Below are positions 18,688-27,381 of a stretch of DNA of 64,000 nucleotides, in pieces. The position numbers were made by a program, and so were the translations under genes. The DNA comes from Bradyrhizobium sp. AZCC 1693 (lineage in GTDB: Bacteria; Pseudomonadota; Alphaproteobacteria; Rhizobiales; Xanthobacteraceae): contig NZ_JAZHSD010000001.1 of NCBI RefSeq assembly GCF_036924745.1, positions 6,323,001 through 6,387,000 of the forward strand, given 5' to 3'. Position 1 is the first letter of the stretch. Each line of letters begins with the position of its first letter. Under the pieces are notes generated by a model, which saw only the letters and a program-made list of their open reading frames with translations, was not told where the DNA came from and did no database searches.

Positions 18688-20088
18688 GTGAACTCTTCAC
18701 CATCCACCGCTTCGCCGCTTTCGCAGGCTTCCGCAACTTCCGACCTGTTCGACCAATCGGCGCTGTCGACGCTCGCGCAGCGACTGGTTGAGGCCGCCAA
18801 GCGCGCGGGCGCGGACGCCGCGGACGCGGTTGCAGTGCGCGGCGTCTCGCAAGGCGTCGAAGTTCGCGATGGCCGGGTTGAAGAGTCCGAGCGTTCCGAA
18901 GGCGATGACGTCGGATTGCGCGTATTGGTCGGACAACGCCAGGCCGTGGTCTCGACCAACGATATTTCCGGTGATGGCATCGGAAAGCTCGCCGAGCGGG
19001 CGGTCGCGATGGCCCGCGTCGCGCCCGACGACAAATATGTCGGTCTCGCCGATCCGTCGCTCCTGGCGCGCGAGTTCGCCGATCTCGATCTGCTCGACCG
19101 CGAAGTTCCCTCGACGGCCGAACTCGAACGCCGCGCCTGCGAGGCCGAAGCCGCGGGGCTTGCGGTCAAGGGCGTTACCAAATCAGGCGGCGCGTCCGCC
19201 TCGAGCGGCATCGGCGGCATGGTGCTGGTGACCTCGACGGGCTTCCACGGTTCCTACCTGCGCTCCAGCCACGGCGTCTCGATGACCGCGATATCGGGCG
19301 AAGGCACCGGCATGGAGCGCGATTACGATTTCACCTCGGCGCCGCACGCCTCCGACCTCGCTTCGCCCGAAAGCGTCGGCCGCAAGGCGGGCGAACGCAC
19401 CGTGGCGCGGTCCAATCCGCGCAAGGTCGAAACCTGCAAGGTGCCGGTCGTGTACGATCCGCGGGTGTCGGCATCGCTGGTCGGCCATCTCGTCGGTGCC
19501 ATCAACGGCGCCTCGATCGCGCGCAAGACCAGCTTTTTGAAAGACCGGATGGGCGAGCAACTGTTTTCGAAGAACATCCGCATCATCGACGATCCCTTGC
19601 GGGTGCGCGGCCTGCGGTCGCAGACCTTCGACGCCGAGGGCGTAAGAGTGAAGAAGCTCGCGCTCATCGACGAGGGGGTGTTGACCACCTGGCTGCTCGA
19701 TTGCGCGACCGCGCGTGAACTCGGCTTGGTCACGACCGGGCATGCCCACCGCGGCGTCTCGTCCTCGCCGTCGCCGGGATCGTATAATCTGCACCTCGAG
19801 CCCGGCGAGATGACGCCGAAGCAGCTGATCTCCGACATCAAGCAGGGTTTTTACGTAACCGACCTGATCGGCTCCGGCGTCAACGGGGTGACCGGCGATT
19901 ACAGCCGCGGCGCCTCCGGATTCTGGATCGAGAACGGCGAGATCACTTATCCCGTCAGCGAGGTTACGATCGCGGGTCACCTGCTGCCAATGTTCAAATC
20001 GCTCGTTGCCGCCAACGACCTGGAATTCCGCTACGGCGTCAACGCGCCGACGCTGCGCATCGAGGGGCTGACGCTTGGCGGACGCTGA
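18688..20088 (+). CDS. pmbA: TldE/PmbA family metalloprotease component
   Basis: The protein has 466 residues from a GTG at 18688, chosen because AGGGA lies about 9 nt upstream; an earlier in-frame codon at 18649 has no site. TldE pairs with TldD to form a peptidase that, in E. coli, matures microcin B17 and degrades the CcdA antitoxin. Visible features are the N-terminal AKRAGADAADAVAVRG, GDDVGLRVLVGQRQAVVST, and the C-terminal DLIGSGVNGVTGDYSRGASGF with EITYPVSEVTIAG. TldE lacks the zinc ligands held by TldD, and no tldD is in this window. A phosphatase-family gene overlaps its 3' end by 14 nt. Confidence 0.9.
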   Translation: MNSSPSTASPLSQASATSDLFDQSALSTLAQRLVEAAKRAGADAADAVAVRGVSQGVEVRDGRVEESERSEGDDVGLRVLVGQRQAVVSTNDISGDGIGKLAERAVAMARVAPDDKYVGLADPSLLAREFADLDLLDREVPSTAELERRACEAEAAGLAVKGVTKSGGASASSGIGGMVLVTSTGFHGSYLRSSHGVSMTAISGEGTGMERDYDFTSAPHASDLASPESVGRKAGERTVARSNPRKVETCKVPVVYDPRVSASLVGHLVGAINGASIARKTSFLKDRMGEQLFSKNIRIIDDPLRVRGLRSQTFDAEGVRVKKLALIDEGVLTTWLLDCATARELGLVTTGHAHRGVSSSPSPGSYNLHLEPGEMTPKQLISDIKQGFYVTDLIGSGVNGVTGDYSRGASGFWIENGEITYPVSEVTIAGHLLPMFKSLVAANDLEFRYGVNAPTLRIEGLTLGGR

Positions 20089-20884
20089 TATCGCCGACGT
20101 TGTCTGGGCGCGCGATGCCGCGCTGTTGCGGGACACCGTGCGCGAGGCCGGCGCGCTGGCCTTGTCGCTATTCCGCACCGAGCTGAAAAACTGGACCAAG
20201 GGCATCTCGTCGCCGGTCTCCGAGGCCGACATCGCCGTCAACGACCTCGTCGAGCGGCGGCTGCGCGCGGCGACGCCGGATTATGGCTGGCTGTCGGAAG
20301 AGAGCGTCGACGACGATTCCCGTCTCGGCAAGGAACTGGTCTGGATCGTCGACCCGATCGACGGCACCCGCGCCTATCTCGCCCATCGCGAAGACTGGTG
20401 CGTGAGCGTGGCGCTGGTCGCCGGCTCCTCGCCGGTGCTGGCGGCGGTGTTCGCTCCCGCCAGCGATGAATTCTTCTTCGCGGTCCGCGGCCAGGGCACC
20501 ACGCGCAACGAAAGGCCGGTATCTGCGACGGCCGGCACGGAGCTCGATTTTTCCCGCATGGCCGGCCCGAAGCCGCTGGTGCAGCGGCTGAGTTCGTCAC
20601 CGGATGAGATCACGCTGCATCCGCGGATCGGATCGCTGGCGCTTCGGCTGTGCCGGGTTGCCGACGGCAGCCTCGATGCCGCTTTTGCAGGCGGTCAGAG
20701 CCGCGACTGGGATCTTGCCGCGGCGAATTTGATCGTGCAGGAAGCGAATGGTAGAATGACTGCACTCTCGGGGGATGCGATTGAGTATAATCGCCGGGAG
20801 GTGGTGCACGGGGTGCTGGTGGCGGCGGGACAGGATCGACATGCGCGCATTGTCGAGCATTTCCGAAATCGTCCGCTGCCCTGA
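20075..20884 (+). CDS. Inositol monophosphatase family protein (CysQ/SuhB-like)
   Basis: The 269-residue protein starts TTG at 20075, supported by GAGGGG eight nt upstream, and overlaps pmbA by 14 nt. The Mg-dependent phosphatase motifs are intact: SEES (about 74), WIVDPIDGTRAYLAHR (about 89-104) and WDLAAANLIVQEANG near the C-terminus. The family hydrolyses inositol phosphates or 3',5'-bisphosphonucleotides; which one cannot be told from sequence. The overlap suggests translational coupling with pmbA. Confidence 0.87.
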   Translation: MADADIADVVWARDAALLRDTVREAGALALSLFRTELKNWTKGISSPVSEADIAVNDLVERRLRAATPDYGWLSEESVDDDSRLGKELVWIVDPIDGTRAYLAHREDWCVSVALVAGSSPVLAAVFAPASDEFFFAVRGQGTTRNERPVSATAGTELDFSRMAGPKPLVQRLSSSPDEITLHPRIGSLALRLCRVADGSLDAAFAGGQSRDWDLAAANLIVQEANGRMTALSGDAIEYNRREVVHGVLVAAGQDRHARIVEHFRNRPLP

Positions 20885-20977
20885 ATCGGTCGAAATCCGT
20901 GCCACAATTCATCCCGTCCACGCCGCGATATCAGCTATCGCTCCTGCTTGCCGGGCATCTCGTTAGGAAAGACCATC

Positions 20978-21226
20978 ATGTCAGATAGTGCCCCGCAGCA
21001 ATTGCTGCACCTCGTCATCGGCGGCGAGCTGACCGATCTCGAACACACCACGTTCAAGGATCTCGACCAGGTCGATATCGTCGGCGTGTATCCCAATTAC
21101 GCATCCGCACACGCGGCCTGGAAGGCGAAGGCGCAGCAGACCGTGGACAACGCCCACATGCGCTACTTCGTGGTTCACCTCCACCGGCTGCTCGATCCAG
21201 GTCAAGACACGAAGTCCTCCAGTTAA
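20978..21226 (+). CDS. DUF4170 family protein
   Basis: The 82-residue soluble protein starts at the ATG at 20978, with AGGAAAG 7-13 nt upstream. It has the DUF4170 pattern: LLHLVIGGEL, then DLDQVDIVGVYPNYASAHAAWKAKAQ, then MRYFVVHLHRLLDP. The fold is small and alpha/beta. It is 12 bp upstream of the DUF374 acyltransferase gene and heads the kdtA-lpxK run, so a part in envelope lipid synthesis is a reasonable guess but nothing more. Confidence 0.82.
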   Translation: MSDSAPQQLLHLVIGGELTDLEHTTFKDLDQVDIVGVYPNYASAHAAWKAKAQQTVDNAHMRYFVVHLHRLLDPGQDTKSSS

Positions 21227-21238
21227 GAAGTCCTGCAG

Positions 21239-21952
21239 TTGAAACGGTTCCTCCGCGATTTGCTGCGCAGCAGCTGGGTTCAGCGCGCGCTGGGTGTGCT
21301 TGCGGCCGAATATCTGCGGCTGGTCTGGCTGACCAACCGCTTCAGCTACCACCCGGCCAAGGTTTATGAAATCGTCGAGCCGGAGATGCCGGCGATCTTC
21401 GCGTTCTGGCACGGCCAGCATTTCATGACGCCGTTCATCAAGACCAAGGAGAGCCACCGCGCCAAGGTCCTGATCTCGCGGCATCGCGACGGCGAATTCA
21501 ACGCCATCGCCGCCGAGCGGCTCGGCATTGGAACCATCCGCGGCTCCGGCGATCACGGCGGCGCCTTTCACCGCAAGGGCGGCGTCGGCGCGTTCCGGGA
21601 GATGGTGCAGGCGCTTGAAGACAAGTGGAACGTCGCTACCACCGCCGACGTGCCGAAACGGGCGCGGGTCGTGGGGCTGGGCATTATCATGCTGGCGCGG
21701 GAGTCCGGGCGGCCGATCATGCCGTTTGCGATGGTGACCTCCAGGTTCATCCGGTTGAAGAACTGGGACTCTACCACCATCAATTTGCCATTCGGGCGCG
21801 GTGCCGTGGTAGGCATTGAACATGTCTACGTGCCCCCGGATGCCGATGCCGAGACTATGGAAAAGCTGCGTCTTCAGGTAGAATCTTATCTGAACGAAGC
21901 GACCCGTCGCGCCTATGCGGCGGTCGGGCGCCCGGAGGCCGCTCTTGGCTAA
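21239..21952 (+). CDS. DUF374 lysophospholipid-acyltransferase-like protein
   Basis: The 237-residue protein starts TTG at 21239. It belongs to the DUF374 branch related to lipid A and glycerophospholipid acyltransferases: IFAFWHGQHFMTPF (HG motif, about 53-66) takes the place of the usual HxxxxD, followed by SRHRDGEFNAIAAERLGI and GSGDHGGAFHRKGG, a layout seen in this family. It precedes kdtA with an 8-nt overlap and lpxK follows, so it likely modifies lipid A or a Kdo-lipid A intermediate at the inner membrane. The substrate is not established. Confidence 0.8.
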   Translation: MKRFLRDLLRSSWVQRALGVLAAEYLRLVWLTNRFSYHPAKVYEIVEPEMPAIFAFWHGQHFMTPFIKTKESHRAKVLISRHRDGEFNAIAAERLGIGTIRGSGDHGGAFHRKGGVGAFREMVQALEDKWNVATTADVPKRARVVGLGIIMLARESGRPIMPFAMVTSRFIRLKNWDSTTINLPFGRGAVVGIEHVYVPPDADAETMEKLRLQVESYLNEATRRAYAAVGRPEAALG

Positions 21953-23249
21953 TCCATTGCCGATGACGTTGCGCGTCTACCGGAAACTGTCGTCCGCGAT
22001 GGTGCCGCTGTCGCCGGCGTTGATCAGCCGGCGGTTGAAACTCGGCAAGGAAGATCCCGCGCGCGTCGGCGAACGCCGCGGGCTGAGCGCCGATATCCGG
22101 CCTACCGGGCCGCTGGTGTGGATTCACGGCGCCAGCGTCGGCGAAGTGCTGGCGGCGGCGGCGCTGATCGAGCGGCTGCGGGCCTTGAACCTGCGCATCC
22201 TGCTGACCTCGGGCACGGTGACCTCGGCCGCGATCGTCGCCAAGCGCTTCCCCGCTGACGTCATCCATCAATACGTGCCGTATGATTCGCCGCGCTACGT
22301 GGCGCGGTTTCTCGATCACTGGCGGCCCTCGCTGGCGATGTTCATCGAGTCCGACCTGTGGCCGAACCTGATCCTGTCGAGCGCCGCGCGGCGGCTGCCG
22401 ATGGTGCTGATCAACGGGCGGATGTCGCAGCGCTCGTTTCCGCGCTGGCGCCGGGTCGCAGGCACCATTTCGGCGCTGCTCGAAAAATTCGACGTCTGCC
22501 TGGCGCAGTCGCAGACCGATGCGGATCGCTTTGCCACGCTGGGCAGCCGCAACGTCGTGGTCACGGGAAACCTCAAGCTCGACGTTCCCGCCCCGCCGGC
22601 CGATGCCAACAAGCTGGATATGCTGATGTCGATGACGCGCGGCCGCCCGGTCGTGGTCGCAGCCTCGACGCATCCCGGCGAAGAAGAGATCCTGACGGAA
22701 ACGCACCGGACGCTCGCCGGATTCTTCCCAAAGCTCCTGACCGTGATCGTGCCGCGGCATCCCGATCGCGGCGAGGCCATCGCGCGCATGATCGCAGCTT
22801 CCGGCCTCAATCCGACCCTGCGCTCGCACGAGGACTTGCCCACCGCCACGACCGATATCTATGTCGCCGACACCATGGGCGAACTGGGCTTGTTCTACCG
22901 GCTGGCGCCGATCGTGTTCATGGGTGGTTCGCTGGTCGAGCATGGCGGGCAGAATCCGATCGAGGCGATCAAGCTCGGCGCGTCGGTCATTCACGGCCCC
23001 CACGTCTTCAATTTCACCGATGTCTATGAAGCCCTCGATGCCGCCGGCGGCGCGCGGCGGGCCGATACGCAGGAAGCGCTGGTCAAGCAGTTCGGGCAGA
23101 TGCTCGCCGATCCCAAGGCGCGCGAAGCCGTGCTGACCGCATCCGAGCGTGTGGTCGGCCAGCTCGGCGGCGCGCTGGAGCGCACGCTCTCCGCGCTCGA
23201 GCCGTATCTGCTGCAGTTGCGGATCGAGATGGGAGCCTCCAATGCGTGA
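21945..23249 (+). CDS. kdtA: 3-deoxy-D-manno-octulosonic acid (Kdo) transferase
   Basis: The protein has 434 residues from TTG at 21945 (preceded by GGAGGC at 21934), or 428 from the ATG at 21963. It transfers Kdo from CMP-Kdo to lipid IVA at the inner membrane. Signatures are an N-terminal membrane-associated segment, VWIHGASVGEVLAAAALI (GT-B acceptor side with the conserved Glu), FIESDLWPNL and the C-terminal FMGGSLVEHGGQNPIEAI donor-site motif. It overlaps both neighbours, the DUF374 gene by 8 nt and lpxK by 8 nt, indicating one operon. Confidence 0.95.
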   Translation: MANPLPMTLRVYRKLSSAMVPLSPALISRRLKLGKEDPARVGERRGLSADIRPTGPLVWIHGASVGEVLAAAALIERLRALNLRILLTSGTVTSAAIVAKRFPADVIHQYVPYDSPRYVARFLDHWRPSLAMFIESDLWPNLILSSAARRLPMVLINGRMSQRSFPRWRRVAGTISALLEKFDVCLAQSQTDADRFATLGSRNVVVTGNLKLDVPAPPADANKLDMLMSMTRGRPVVVAASTHPGEEEILTETHRTLAGFFPKLLTVIVPRHPDRGEAIARMIAASGLNPTLRSHEDLPTATTDIYVADTMGELGLFYRLAPIVFMGGSLVEHGGQNPIEAIKLGASVIHGPHVFNFTDVYEALDAAGGARRADTQEALVKQFGQMLADPKAREAVLTASERVVGQLGGALERTLSALEPYLLQLRIEMGASNA

Positions 23250-24261
23250 GCCGGGCTTCTGGCACGGCCCGGCCTCGCTCAATTCGCATCTCCTGAAACC
23301 GCTCGCCGCACTGTATGGCGCCGTCGCCGCACAGCGCCTGAAACGCAAGGGATTGAATGCAGGCATTCCGGTGCTCTGCGTCGGCAATTATCACGTCGGC
23401 GGCGCCGGCAAGACGCCGACCGTGCTGGCGCTGGCGAAGCTGCTGCGCGAGCTCGGCGAGATGCCCGTCGTGCTCAGCCGCGGCTATGGCGGGAAGCTAG
23501 CCGGTCCGGTCGGGGTCGATCGCACCAGGCATACGGCGTCCGATATCGGCGACGAGCCCTTGATGCTGGCGGGCGCGCTGCCGGTCGTGGTGTCACGCAG
23601 GCGCGCGGACGGTGTGCCGCTGGCGCGCGCGCAAGGCGCGACCGTAATCCTGATGGACGACGGTTTTCAGAGCCCGGCGGTCGTCAAGGATGCGTCGTTG
23701 ATCGTGATCGATAGCGAACGCGGATTAGGCAATGGACAGGTATTTCCCGCCGGCCCCCTGCGTGCGCCGTTGCGGCCGCAACTGGCGCGCACCGACGCGC
23801 TCATCATCGTCGGCAACGGCAATGCTGCCCAGTCGGTTGCGGCCGCGATCGCGGCGCAGGGCAAGCCGGTGTTGTCAGCGTATCTGAAGCCGGACGAGGC
23901 GCAGGTCGCGCAGCTTCGGGGCCGGCGCGTGCTGGCGTTTGCCGGCATCGGCGACCCCACGCGATTCTTCAACACGCTTCGCGCCAGCGGCATCGAAGTG
24001 GCCGGGCAGCGCGCCTTCGCCGATCACCATGCGTATTCGCAAGGCGAGATCGAAAGCCTGATCGCCGAGGCCAGACGCGATGGGCTTATCTTGGTGACGA
24101 CGGAAAAGGATCTGGCGCGCTTGCGGCATGGCGAGAGCCTGCCGGATTGGGCGAGAGAGATCGTGCCGTTCGCGGTAACGCTCGAATTCGACGACGCGGC
24201 GCTGCTGCGCAAGTTCGTATCGGCGCGTCTGTTCAAGGCGCGCGAGCGGCAGGCCGGCTAA
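23242..24261 (+). CDS. lpxK: Tetraacyldisaccharide 4'-kinase LpxK
   Basis: The 339-residue inner-membrane P-loop kinase phosphorylates the 4' position of the lipid A disaccharide. The Walker A is GGAGKTPT (53-60), followed by VVLSRGYGG, DDGFQSPAV and TTEKDLARL. The start at 23242 lies inside the kdtA stop region (8-nt overlap). Its 3' end overlaps the convergent DUF2093 gene by 4 nt. Confidence 0.95.
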   Translation: MREPGFWHGPASLNSHLLKPLAALYGAVAAQRLKRKGLNAGIPVLCVGNYHVGGAGKTPTVLALAKLLRELGEMPVVLSRGYGGKLAGPVGVDRTRHTASDIGDEPLMLAGALPVVVSRRRADGVPLARAQGATVILMDDGFQSPAVVKDASLIVIDSERGLGNGQVFPAGPLRAPLRPQLARTDALIIVGNGNAAQSVAAAIAAQGKPVLSAYLKPDEAQVAQLRGRRVLAFAGIGDPTRFFNTLRASGIEVAGQRAFADHHAYSQGEIESLIAEARRDGLILVTTEKDLARLRHGESLPDWAREIVPFAVTLEFDDAALLRKFVSARLFKARERQAG

Positions 24262-24491
24262 CCCTGCGTCTTCAGCGCGCCGGGAAAGTGCCGCTGCAAC
24301 ACGGCGCCCGGGACCGAATAGGCTTCCTGCAGGTCGACGCTCCAGTACTTCAATTCGTCGAGCGGGATCCGCACGTCGGTGATGGCGCAGCGCACATAGG
24401 TTCCGGGCGAGATCACGCGGAAATCGCCATCCAGATATTGCACCTGCGCTTCGCCGTGGCCCGAGGGACCGAATTTATTGAGCACCGTCAA
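24258..24491 (-). CDS. DUF2093 family protein
   Basis: The 77-residue protein has the DUF2093 signature: GEAQVQYLDGDFRVISPGTYVRCAITDVRIPLDELKYWSV, ending soon after the conserved QEAYSVPGAVLQ stretch. The family is small, widespread in alphaproteobacteria and uncharacterised. It converges on lpxK with a 4-nt overlap of stop regions, an arrangement that may be conserved among relatives. Confidence 0.82.
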   Translation of the reverse strand: MTVLNKFGPSGHGEAQVQYLDGDFRVISPGTYVRCAITDVRIPLDELKYWSVDLQEAYSVPGAVLQRHFPGALKTQG

Positions 24492-24672
24492 ACTCTCCGA
24501 TCGGCCGGCCCACGCGGGCTGGCCTTAAGTACATTTTCCAGATTCGATCTATCATAAATAGGTCGTACTGTCCGCCCCGGAAACTGACCTACTTGTGATG
24601 ATTTTGTGCCCGCCTGCATGATAGCGTGAATTTTACCGTGCCCGCAGCGTCATACCGATCCGACAGAGACCG

Positions 24673-25506
24673 ATGCGCCTGTTGTCAGCAACGCTATTCC
24701 TGACGCTCCTTGCTGCGGCCTGCACGGCCGGTGCCGCGCCGTTGCCGGCCCCGCGCCAGGTCGATATCCCGGCGAGCGGGCTGACCCTGCATGCCCAGCT
24801 CTACAAGCCTGAGGGGGACGGCCCGTTTCCCACCGTGATCGCACTGCATGGCTGCGGCGGATTGGGCGGGCAGTCCGAGCCGGTGCAGCCGCGCTACCGC
24901 GACTGGGCGGAGCAGCTGTTGAAGACCGGCCATGCGGTGCTGCTGCCGGACAGTTACGGTTCGCGCGAGTTCGGCCCGCAATGCCGCGTCAAGGAGCGTC
25001 GTGTGCTCGCCCGCCGCGAGCGGGTGGCCGATGTCAATGCGTCGCGGAAATGGCTGTTACAGCAGCCTTGGGCCGCGCGTGACCGGATCAGCCTGATTGG
25101 ATGGGCGAACGGCGCCAGCGCCGTGCTGTGGGCGGTGCGCCCGCAATCTTCAGTGCGCGGTATCGAGCCGGATTTTCGCTCGGCTATCGCATTCTATCCG
25201 GATTGCCGGATCTCGTCCGGTCTCGGCTGGAGCACGCGGGTGCCGACGCTGCTGCTGATCGGCGCGCAGGACGACGTCAGTTCGCCAACGGCCTGCCGCC
25301 AGGTGGTGGAGGGGGCCCGCGGCCGCAGCGCGCTGGCGCAGATCGTGGTCTATCCCGGCGCATCCCACGATTTCGACCGCGCCAACCTTCCGCTGCGGGC
25401 GATCGCAGGCTCTGACGCCGCATTGCCTGAACGCGGGCATATCGGCACCGATGCGGACGCGCGCAAGGACGCGCAGCGGCGCGTCGCGGAGTGGCTGGCG
25501 CGCTGA
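24673..25506 (+). CDS. Exported dienelactone-hydrolase-family protein
   Basis: The 277-residue alpha/beta hydrolase has a signal peptide (MRLLSATLFLTLLAAACTAGA); the CTAG may act as a lipobox. Features are VIALHGCGGLGG (oxyanion region, about 55-66), ISLIGWANGASAVLWAV (nucleophile elbow, where the usual Ser or Cys of GxSxG or GxCxG is Asn: G-W-A-N-G), and the C-terminal GASHDFDRANLP His. The nucleophile elbow therefore lacks a normal Ser or Cys, so activity on the standard substrate is uncertain. Confidence 0.8.
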   Translation: MRLLSATLFLTLLAAACTAGAAPLPAPRQVDIPASGLTLHAQLYKPEGDGPFPTVIALHGCGGLGGQSEPVQPRYRDWAEQLLKTGHAVLLPDSYGSREFGPQCRVKERRVLARRERVADVNASRKWLLQQPWAARDRISLIGWANGASAVLWAVRPQSSVRGIEPDFRSAIAFYPDCRISSGLGWSTRVPTLLLIGAQDDVSSPTACRQVVEGARGRSALAQIVVYPGASHDFDRANLPLRAIAGSDAALPERGHIGTDADARKDAQRRVAEWLAR

Positions 25507-25513
25507 GTTGAGT

Positions 25514-25604
25514 TCGTCATGGCCGGGCTTGTCCCGGCCATCCACGTATTGGTCGCCCTCAAGAAGGACGTGGATGCCCGGGACAAGCCCGGGCATGACG
25601 GCGA
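25514..25604. repeat. Dispersed palindromic repeat, family B, copy 1
   Basis: GTCATGGCCGGGCTTGTCCC then GGCCATCCACGT on the left face ACGTGGATGCCCGGGACAAG then CCCGGGCATGAC on the right, as a long imperfect hairpin. It lies between a hydrolase and xseA, which converge, and may act as a terminator. Confidence 0.75.
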
Positions 25605-25617
25605 GAGGGTGAAATTC

Positions 25618-27240
25618 CTAAAACAGGCTGCCCTGATCAACCGGCTTCGCCACGCGCTTCGGCGCTGCCGGCTTTGCTTCGCGCGACGGAGTTGTTGGCG
25701 CGCTCTGGGGCGAAGGTGTCGCCTGCGGCCGATCTGCATCCGCGGTGGCGCCGACGCGGCCGTCGGCGAATTCGATCGACAGGTGCGCACTCGGTCCGAC
25801 CGCGGCGGCGGCGTGCACCGCGTGCCCCTGTGCATCGCGCACCAGGGCAAAGCCGCGGGCGAGCACACCGCGATAGGACAGCGCCGACAACAATTGGCCG
25901 CTATGGGCGACGCGGGCGTCGAAACGCTGCAGAGCGGTCAGCAGCGCGCGGCGGGCGCGCTCGGCCAGCCGTTGCGCGCGCTCGCGATCACGCGCGATCG
26001 CATTGCGCTGGGCCTGGGCGTTGGAGAGCTTTGAGGCCTTCAGCCTGACCTCGAGCCCGGCAAAGCGGTCCCGCCGGTTGCGGAGCAGCGCGCGGGCGGA
26101 CAGCCGGATGCGTTCGCCCGACACCGTGAGGCGGTGATTGGCTTGGGCAACCTGTCCGCGCAAGACCTTCAGCGTCAGGCCGGCGCTCAGATGCGAAAAG
26201 CGGCGGTGATGGGCGTGCGTATTGGCCTTCAATCCGCGGGGCAGGGCAGCGCCGAGATGATCCAGCCGCTGCCGGGGGATCGCCAGCAGTTCGCTTAAGC
26301 TTGGCAGCGCACGGGCGGCAGCGCGCAATTCGTTGCGGCGGCTCTCCTGGCCGCGCTGCCAGCACACCATCGTGCGCCGGGCGAGACTCTCGACCTCGGC
26401 GAACAACTCGCTGCGCACCGGGACCGCCATTTCGGCCGCCGCCGTCGGCGTCGGGGCGCGCTTGTCGGCGGCGAAATCGATCAGCGTGATATCGGTCTCG
26501 TGGCCGACGGCCGAGATCAACGGGATGATGCTGTCGGCGGCAGCGCGGACCACGATCTCCTCGTTGAACGACCACAGATCCTCCAGCGAGCCGCCGCCGC
26601 GCGCGACGATCAACAGATCCGGCCGCGGAATCTTTCCCGTCTCGGGCAGCGCATTGAAGCCGCGGATGGCCGCGGCCACCTGTTCGGCCGAGCCCTCGCC
26701 CTGCACCTTGACCGGCCACACCAGCACGTAGCGGGGGAAACGGTCCTGCAGCCGATGCAGGATGTCCCGGATCACGGCGCCGGTCGGCGAGGTGACGACG
26801 CCGATCACCTCCGGCAGCCAGGGCAGCAATTGCTTGCGCGCCTCGTCGAACAGCCCCTCTGCGGCGAGCTTCTTCTTGCGCTCCTCCATCAGCGCCATCA
26901 GCGCGCCAATGCCGGCGGGCTCCAGCGCCTCGATGACGATCTGGTATTTCGACGAGCCCGGATAGGTCGTGAGCTTGCCGGTGGCGATGACCTCGAGCCC
27001 TTCCTGCGGCTTGAACCGCATCCGGGCGTGGGCGAATTTCCAGATCACCGCCTCGATCTTGGCGCTCTCGTCCTTCAGCGCGAAATAGCAGTGGCCGGAG
27101 GAGTGCGGCCCGCGGAAGCCGGAGATTTCGCCGCGGACGCGGACATGCCCATAGGCGTCCTCCACCGTCCGTTTCAGGGCGGAGGACAGTTCCGAGACGG
27201 TGAATTCGGGCGCGTTGATCAGGTTTTCGGCAGCAGGCAT
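25618..27240 (-). CDS. xseA: Exodeoxyribonuclease VII large subunit
   Basis: The protein has 540 residues from the ATG at 27240; TTG at 27246 is an alternative. It degrades single-stranded DNA together with XseB. An N-terminal OB-fold (about 1-115) covers residues such as [19 protein letters not shown], and the catalytic region includes [30 protein letters not shown] and [29 protein letters not shown] coiled-coil with many Arg occupies about 290-450. The last 70 residues are Pro/Ala/Ser-rich and disordered. No xseB is nearby. Confidence 0.95.
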   Translation of the reverse strand: MPAAENLINAPEFTVSELSSALKRTVEDAYGHVRVRGEISGFRGPHSSGHCYFALKDESAKIEAVIWKFAHARMRFKPQEGLEVIATGKLTTYPGSSKYQIVIEALEPAGIGALMALMEERKKKLAAEGLFDEARKQLLPWLPEVIGVVTSPTGAVIRDILHRLQDRFPRYVLVWPVKVQGEGSAEQVAAAIRGFNALPETGKIPRPDLLIVARGGGSLEDLWSFNEEIVVRAAADSIIPLISAVGHETDITLIDFAADKRAPTPTAAAEMAVPVRSELFAEVESLARRTMVCWQRGQESRRNELRAAARALPSLSELLAIPRQRLDHLGAALPRGLKANTHAHHRRFSHLSAGLTLKVLRGQVAQANHRLTVSGERIRLSARALLRNRRDRFAGLEVRLKASKLSNAQAQRNAIARDRERAQRLAERARRALLTALQRFDARVAHSGQLLSALSYRGVLARGFALVRDAQGHAVHAAAAVGPSAHLSIEFADGRVGATADADRPQATPSPQSAPTTPSREAKPAAPKRVAKPVDQGSLF

Positions 27241-27324
27241 CGGCAACTGATTCGGGTTTTTGGCTTAGCGCATCAACGTAGGGATTTCAGCCGTCAGCGC
27301 CAATCAAGCATTGCGCGGCTATAT

Positions 27325-27341
27325 ACTCTGTAATACAGAGT
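27325..27341. promoter_or_regulatory. Perfect palindrome, likely operator of the 27382-29811 operon
   Basis: ACTCTGT-AAT-ACAGAGT is a perfect 17-bp inverted repeat starting 57 bp before the ATG of the alpha/beta hydrolase gene. TATATACT just in front looks like part of a -10 region. Its position fits a repressor-binding operator. The winged-helix protein encoded at 28936 is a natural candidate ligand. Confidence 0.6.
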
Positions 27342-27381
27342 TCTCCATGAGATTGAGTCCTGCTAACCAGAGGTTTGCGCA

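Noticed and set aside
21855..23387. 510-codon minus-strand frame opposite kdtA
   Set aside because: It is antisense to kdtA, whose motifs and overlaps with both neighbours are clear.
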